Shown here one piece after another: positions 5,655-9,239 of a DNA stretch of 9,239 nt. The notes under the pieces are model-generated. The model did not search any database, was not told where the DNA came from, and was given only the letters and a program-made list of their open reading frames with translations. This DNA is from JBEKJU01 sp050011095 (GTDB lineage Bacteria; Desulfobacterota; Syntrophorhabdia; Syntrophorhabdales; WCHB1-27). Every line of letters starts with the position of its first letter. The stretch's first letter is position 1. The stretch covers positions 1-9,239 of the forward strand of contig JBEKJU010000130.1 in the NCBI GenBank assembly GCA_050011095.1. The letters are read 5' to 3'. The translations under genes and the position numbers were made by a program.

Positions 5655-6190
5655 CTTCGCGTCCGCCACAGCTTTCAAGCCATAAACGAGATTTTCCCCT
5701 GGCACTGCAAGGATATATCAGGGGATATATGGCTTTCCGGGGAGGCCTTCCCACAGGTTTCGCGCGGTTCAGCGAAAGCGGACAGGACGTCGGCTTAAGG
5801 GAAAACGATGCATACGTCGGAAAACGGAAGACATGATGATTTCGCGGCCTTCCTGGGCCGCGAAGCGCGAAAAACCAGGGGGTGAGGTTGCCGGAACGTA
5901 ATGCTATCACTCAACACATACGTGGCGTCTTTCCTTCACCACGTCCAGCCTGGCTTCCTTCCTCGTTCAGTAGAAGAAACCGTCGATCAGCCGCGCACGA
6001 TTCACAAGGGTATCTTTAGCGCCGGTGCATGTAAAGAGCAAGGCCGGTAGCGGGAAACCGCGATTCCCTGGGAACATGGGAAAGCCGTTGCAGAATAATA
6101 CCGTGACGGCCTGGTGAGGCAACCGCGTCTCCAGCTATATCGCGTCCGTCTGCTCGCGCGTCCCTGGGTCGTCGTTGCCCGCTGAAGGAG
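5655..6190. other. Intergenic region with hairpins and short repeats, no convincing gene
   Basis: No open frame here has recognisable protein features or a ribosome site. Visible structures are: a direct repeat ggatatatca/ggggatatat near 5711-5731; a repeated ggaaaacg at about 5800 and 5819; and a perfect 9-bp hairpin TTCGCGGCC-ttcctg-GGCCGCGAA at 5841-5864. A cluster at 6041-6112 has GCGG-gaaa-CCGC (6050-6061), TTCCC..GGGAA (6064-6082) and GCCGT..ACGGC (6084-6110). The cluster may be a leader of the next gene. I found no clear promoter for that gene. Confidence 0.5.
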
Positions 6191-6197
6191 AATGCTG

Positions 6198-7601
6198 ATG
6201 ACTCGGCAAACAAGGGTGGTGTCCGATAACTTCATAGAAATCGAGAAGAAATTCTTGATCTCGGACATCGATCTGTCGAAGCTCCCCGATCACCGGGAAA
6301 CTACAATCGAGGAGACATTCCTTTTGTCATCGAAGATGAACCTGGACCGGCGCGTAAGGGTCGAATACTGCCAGGGCGAGGTACGGTATTACCTGATGGA
6401 GAAGTACCTGACGTCGCTACCGGCAATCGGATTCAAGAGAAGGGAAGAAATCGGGAAGCAGTGTTTCGAAAGCTTGAGAGACCGCAAGGACGTGGAACGT
6501 AAGCCCGTGAGAAGGAGGCGATGGGAGTTCGTGTGGAACTCTCAACGGTTCAGGATCGACAAGTACGACGGCCCATTCCAGGGCTTGCTGGTCCTTGGGG
6601 CGGTGTTGACCCACGAGAACGAGGACATGCGCGTACCGGGGTTTTGTACGGTCGTGAGAGAGGTGACAGGAAACGAGGAGTATTGCTGGCCTTACATCGA
6701 ACAAGGCAGGGAGCGGCCGGCTACATCGGAGCAGACGGGAAAAAACAGGGCCAACTTCTATATCGTCGCGCTCGTCGATCTTCTCGGCCAGGGAGGAAAG
6801 CTCGACCGATTTGTGGGCATTCCGAAGACCCCAAAAGAGAAAAGGACGTTCAGCCGTCTCACCAGGGCGACCTTCGGCACGGTCGAGCGCTTCAGGGAGC
6901 GCATCATGATCCTCAACCGGACCCTGCCCAAGGACCATGCGGTTCGGGACGCGGTCAAGGAGAAACTTGGTCCCGAGCAGCTTCGGCTCGTCACAAAGAG
7001 CGCCTCACCCGCGGTGGGCCTTCAGTTCTTCACCGACCTCGCGCTGCTGAAGATCAACCTTGGCGGTCAGAGGGGGCATCGTCCCCTTATAAGCCTGTAC
7101 AGCCTCTTACGCCAGCTCGGCCTGCTCATGCTGACAGAGCTTGCGGAGGGCGTTCTCTTCAGGGGCGCGGTGGAAGCGGGCATCTGCGCGGAGCTGAATG
7201 GAAGCGATCTTTACGGGCAGGCCATCTCACGGGCTCACAGGCTTGAGTCCGATGTCGCCGTTTATCCACGGATCGTCGTGGGGGTGCACCTCCTGGACTA
7301 CGTGGCGTCATTCGCGGAAAAGAGACTCAGCAAAAATGAAAGGGCGATCAGTGATTTGTACGCAGGTATGATCGGTGCGTGCCTCAGGCCGGATACGGAC
7401 GGCGTGCTCACCTTTTCTTATCTCGATCCTCTTTTCCGCGCGTCCTACTTCGGTCATGTTAACGACCTCGGGTACGTGGTGAAGAGCGCGTGCAGGGCCA
7501 TTCGGAGACATCGCGATCTTCGAGGGGATGGGCAACTGAACGAGCGCGTCGCCAGGGTCGAGGAATATTTCAGGAGTCAGGGATGCTGGGTAGAGCGATA
7601 A
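6198..7601 (+). CDS. CYTH domain fused to a class III cyclase-like domain
   Basis: A 467-residue cytosolic protein with no signal peptide or membrane segment. Residues 1-165 look like a CYTH (triphosphate tunnel) domain: E14-I-E16-K-K18, the E-x-E-x-K signature, then basic and acidic strands R-R-V-R-V-E (51-56), K-R-R-E-E (80-84), a basic run R-K-P-V-R-R-R-R (101-108) and I-D-K-Y-D (120-124). The expected acidic late strand reads L-V-L-G-A-V, so it may be degenerate. Residues 185-467 resemble class III nucleotidyl cyclases: V-D194-L-L-G and F-T-D280-L supply two possible metal-binding Asp, then F-R-G-A-V-E-A-G, D-L-Y-G, R-A-H-R-L-E and Y-P-R. The Asn of the usual N-x-x-x-R is Ser344 and the base-selecting Lys position is Gln276, so activity is uncertain. 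ATG 6198 has GGAG 7 bases upstream; ATG 6192 is too close. Probably co-transcribed with the PC4-like gene. Both domain calls are by eye. Confidence 0.65.
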   Translation: MTRQTRVVSDNFIEIEKKFLISDIDLSKLPDHRETTIEETFLLSSKMNLDRRVRVEYCQGEVRYYLMEKYLTSLPAIGFKRREEIGKQCFESLRDRKDVERKPVRRRRWEFVWNSQRFRIDKYDGPFQGLLVLGAVLTHENEDMRVPGFCTVVREVTGNEEYCWPYIEQGRERPATSEQTGKNRANFYIVALVDLLGQGGKLDRFVGIPKTPKEKRTFSRLTRATFGTVERFRERIMILNRTLPKDHAVRDAVKEKLGPEQLRLVTKSASPAVGLQFFTDLALLKINLGGQRGHRPLISLYSLLRQLGLLMLTELAEGVLFRGAVEAGICAELNGSDLYGQAISRAHRLESDVAVYPRIVVGVHLLDYVASFAEKRLSKNERAISDLYAGMIGACLRPDTDGVLTFSYLDPLFRASYFGHVNDLGYVVKSACRAIRRHRDLRGDGQLNERVARVEEYFRSQGCWVER

Positions 7602-7689
7602 AGGGAACGGTGCGGGATCACCCGTGGCGGGCGGGAGAACCGAAGAGGGCCGCTCGTCGGGTCGGATCACACAATGAAAAGGAGCTTTT

Positions 7690-7908
7690 ATGCTTATAGG
7701 AAAGATCAACGATAGAAACAGACAGAAATTGCTGGTGACCATCCGGAACGTCAAAGGCACCAAATTGATCGATTTCAGGCTTCATCGTACGGCGGATGAT
7801 GGCGAACTGGTTGGGACGCCGGCCGGGGTCTCTCTTACCCTCGATCAGGTGGAACAGGCAATAGAGCTGCTTCAGGAGGCAAAGAAGGCAATTGCCAAGC
7901 AGGAGTGA
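7690..7908 (+). CDS. PC4/p15-like single-strand DNA-binding protein
   Basis: A 72-residue protein resembling the bacterial form of the transcriptional coactivator p15/PC4 fold, which dimerises and binds single-stranded DNA. The family pattern is seen in I-D-F-R-L-H-R (27-33), an acidic turn D-D-G-E-L, P-A-G-V-S-L-T-L-D-Q-V (44-54) and a final amphipathic helix E-Q-A-I-E-L-L-Q-E-A-K-K-A. The usual Lys of K-K-G-I-S-L is not kept (P-A-G-V-S-L). The ATG has AAAAGGAG five bases upstream. It follows the CYTH/cyclase-like gene by 88 bases on the same strand, with no evident terminator between them. Function in the cell is unknown; DNA repair or transcription support are the family-based guesses. Confidence 0.6.
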   Translation: MLIGKINDRNRQKLLVTIRNVKGTKLIDFRLHRTADDGELVGTPAGVSLTLDQVEQAIELLQEAKKAIAKQE

Positions 7909-7943
7909 GAACGTGTGAAAAAATCAATTACGGCACTTTTTCC

Positions 7944-8024
7944 GTCATTCCAGGATGAGCCTGAATCCAGTGGTTTCCCTCACTTGCGGACTGCCTGGAC
8001 CCCGGCTTTCGCCGGGGTGACGAC
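7944..8024. repeat. Inverted pair of REP-like palindromes
   Basis: The unit at 7944-7970 (GTCATTCC ... CTGAATCCAG) is followed by an oppositely oriented unit at 7995-8024 (CTGGACCCCGG-ctttcg-CCGGGGTGACGAC). The second has a strong internal hairpin CCCCGGC/GCCGGGG. This is the usual layout of paired intergenic palindromes. It lies just after the PC4-like gene and may act as its transcript end. Confidence 0.75.
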
Positions 8025-8148
8025 AAAAAGGCGATTTTTTTCCACGTTCTTAGGAATAAGCTGGACCCCGGTTTTCACCCCCGGATAGAAACACTCCGGG
8101 GCAGGCTTGGTGACGACCCTAAAAGGCAATTTTTTCCCACGTTCTGAT
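8025..8148. repeat. Second, enlarged copy of the palindromic repeat and its tail
   Basis: The tail aaaaaggcgatttttttcc-acgttct after the 7995-8024 unit is repeated at 8121-8146. The unit before it, 8061-8118, repeats CTGGACCCCGG and GGTGACGAC but carries about 28 extra bases in the middle, with their own CCCCGGA/TCCGGGG arms. So 7995-8052 and 8061-8148 are direct repeats, the second with an insertion. Confidence 0.75.
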
Positions 8149-8187
8149 ACCACCAATGAAGCTCTAAAGGCTTGAACCCAACCGAAC

Positions 8188-8207
8188 ATGCGGCTGTCCG
8201 GCCGCAT
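8188..8207. terminator. Hairpin after the PPDK-like gene
   Basis: A perfect 7-bp stem ATGCGGC-tgtccg-GCCGCAT stands 23 bases beyond the PPDK-like stop codon. No T tract follows on either strand, so it may be a Rho-dependent end, an RNA-stabilising hairpin or another small palindrome. Confidence 0.4.
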
Positions 8208-8229
8208 AAGAAGATAGCGGAAGAAGGCG

Positions 8230-9239
8230 CTACCCCCCTGTCTCGTGCCTGCCCAGATAGACCGCCCCGCTCCAGCCGTCTATCCCGATGAAATCGCCGG
8301 ACCGTATGATGCCCCCCTCGACGGTGCTGATCCCCTCCGATTCGTAAACCTTGAGCTGGCTGAAGCCGACCACCCCCACCTTGTCGAGCTGGGGGATCGT
8401 CACCGCCGCGTGCGACGTGCTCCCGCCCCGCGCGGTGAGGAGGCCGTCCACCTGGAGGAGTATCCCCACGTCGTCGGGGACCGTATCGGGCCGTATCAAT
8501 ATCAGGGGCGTGGCGGGGTCTTCCGAGCGGAAGCGCCTGATGTCGTCCTCCGAGTAGACGCTCCTCCCCGAGAGGGCGCCGCCCGCGACCCCTATACCCG
8601 TGCCTATCCTCGAACCCTCCAGGCGGTCCGTCTTCGTGAAGGTCTTGAGCTTCCGCGTCTCCGTCTGGACCATGTCGCGCGTCTGGAGGATGTGGAGCCC
8701 GTCGGCCGTCGGCCGCTCGAAGGTGAACTCGATCTCCTGGTGGTTGAACCGTTTTTCGTAGATGAGGATCTCCGATAGGCGGACAAGCTCGGCGTAGATC
8801 GCCGGGAACTTCGCCTGGAGGGAGATGTCGGACTGCCTCCGCTCGCTCATCCTCTGCTTTTCCGAGATGGGGTAGGTCTCGACGAGCCCCGAGACGATGT
8901 CGTCGCCCTGGACGCCGAAGATGAAGTCGCCGCACAGCTCGACCTCCGGGGATACGCCCTTGGGGTTGCGCGTGAAGATGACGCCCGAGCCGGACCGGTC
9001 GTTCAGGTTGCCGAACACCATGACCTGGACGATGACCGCCGTGCCCCACTCGTCGGAGAGACGCATCTGGTGGCGGTATATGCGGGCCTGCTCCGAATGC
9101 CACGACGCGAAGACCTGGAGGATGCTCTCCCGGAGCTGATCCTCGGGGTCGCTGCCCGACTCTATGCCGCGGCCCATCATGGCCTCCCTGTACGAAAGGG
9201 CGATCTCCCTCATCTGACCGGCGTCGAACTCAATCTTTC
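8230..9239 (-). CDS. Pyruvate phosphate dikinase-like protein, partial (N-terminus beyond the right edge)
   Basis: The frame is open to the window edge and ends in TAG at 8230-8232; 335 residues are visible. Residues below count from the methionine at 9213. Residues 1-180 match the end of the ATP-grasp nucleotide-binding domain of PPDK: D-P-E-D-Q-L, V-F-x-S-W, G-T-A-V-I-V-Q-V-M-V-F-G-N, S-G-S-G-V-I-F-T-R-N-P, V-Q-G-D-D-I-V-S-G, I-E-F-T-F-E and I-L-Q-T-R-D. Residues 190-325 are the swivelling phosphohistidine domain with G-G-S-T266-S-H268-A-A-V. H268 is the phosphate carrier and T266 sits where PPDK regulatory kinases act in plants. The protein stops right after this domain; the pyruvate/PEP TIM barrel of full PPDK (about 350 more residues) is absent. 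It is either a two-domain phosphotransferase or a truncated PPDK. The upstream context is not visible. Confidence 0.85.
   Translation of the reverse strand, partial: KIEFDAGQMREIALSYREAMMGRGIESGSDPEDQLRESILQVFASWHSEQARIYRHQMRLSDEWGTAVIVQVMVFGNLNDRSGSGVIFTRNPKGVSPEVELCGDFIFGVQGDDIVSGLVETYPISEKQRMSERRQSDISLQAKFPAIYAELVRLSEILIYEKRFNHQEIEFTFERPTADGLHILQTRDMVQTETRKLKTFTKTDRLEGSRIGTGIGVAGGALSGRSVYSEDDIRRFRSEDPATPLILIRPDTVPDDVGILLQVDGLLTARGGSTSHAAVTIPQLDKVGVVGFSQLKVYESEGISTVEGGIIRSGDFIGIDGWSGAVYLGRHETGG

Noticed and set aside
5650..5910. 86-codon minus-strand frame after the cold-shock gene
   Set aside because: No ribosome site and no motifs; it ends inside the cold-shock terminator stem and overlaps hairpins, so it is best seen as intergenic.
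6041..6125. Cobalamin riboswitch-like string (GGGAA..GCCG..TGCA..AAT..CCG)
   Set aside because: The string recalls the B12 box, but the GGTG and the CCCGC-ACTGT elements are absent and the stem pairs differently. No B12-related gene follows.
8075..9103. 342-codon open frame on the minus strand
   Set aside because: It overlaps the PPDK-like gene in another frame, is low in complexity (rich in R, G, P, H) and shows no motifs; the PPDK frame has clear catalytic motifs.
1..9239. CRISPR array, tRNA or rRNA gene
   Set aside because: No regularly spaced direct repeats and no cloverleaf or rRNA-like stretches were seen on either strand.

Overview
The window looks like a chromosomal segment from a GC-rich Gram-negative bacterium. 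The outer-membrane carbohydrate porin with a signal peptide, the periplasmic thioredoxin-like protein, the 'ccCTTGAC' type -35 boxes and the many small palindromic intergenic repeats would fit a delta-proteobacterial (Desulfobacterota-like) anaerobe. That placement is inference; there is no rRNA or marker gene here to test it.

Layout. 1-228 is the C-terminal end of a DDE transposase whose gene enters from the left edge. 471-1916 (+) is an OprB-family carbohydrate porin with its own promoter and a leader holding an intrinsic terminator. 1917-2272 lies between convergent genes; it holds two copies of a palindromic repeat, flanked by the true 3' end of the next gene and a decayed 48-base copy of it. 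4020-2273 (-) is a tight operon: HNH endonuclease, then a HIT protein of the Ap4A phosphorylase type (4-base gap), then a nucleoside phosphorylase (17-base overlap). 4958-4452 (-) is a secreted thioredoxin-fold protein with one active-site cysteine. 5418-5618 (+) is a CspA-family cold-shock protein with a long structured leader and a strong terminator. 5655-6197 has no convincing gene but several hairpins. 6198-7601 (+) encodes a two-domain protein that I read as an N-terminal CYTH domain fused to a divergent class III nucleotide-cyclase-like domain. It is followed by a 72-residue PC4-like single-strand DNA-binding protein (7690-7908). 7944-8207 is an array of palindromic repeats. 8230-9239 (-) is a pyruvate phosphate dikinase-like protein running off the right edge, which ends just after the phosphohistidine domain.

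How the genes may work together. HIT and phosphorylase both act on nucleotides or nucleosides and probably share one promoter with the HNH protein. The CYTH/cyclase-like gene and the PC4-like gene are the best candidate for an undescribed unit: two nucleotide-processing folds in one chain, beside a nucleic-acid-binding protein.

A second pattern is regulatory. The porin, cold-shock and thioredoxin-like genes each show a sigma70-like promoter, then an intrinsic terminator inside the leader, then the start codon. The porin and cold-shock terminators share an 18/20 match, suggesting conditional termination or short leader RNAs.
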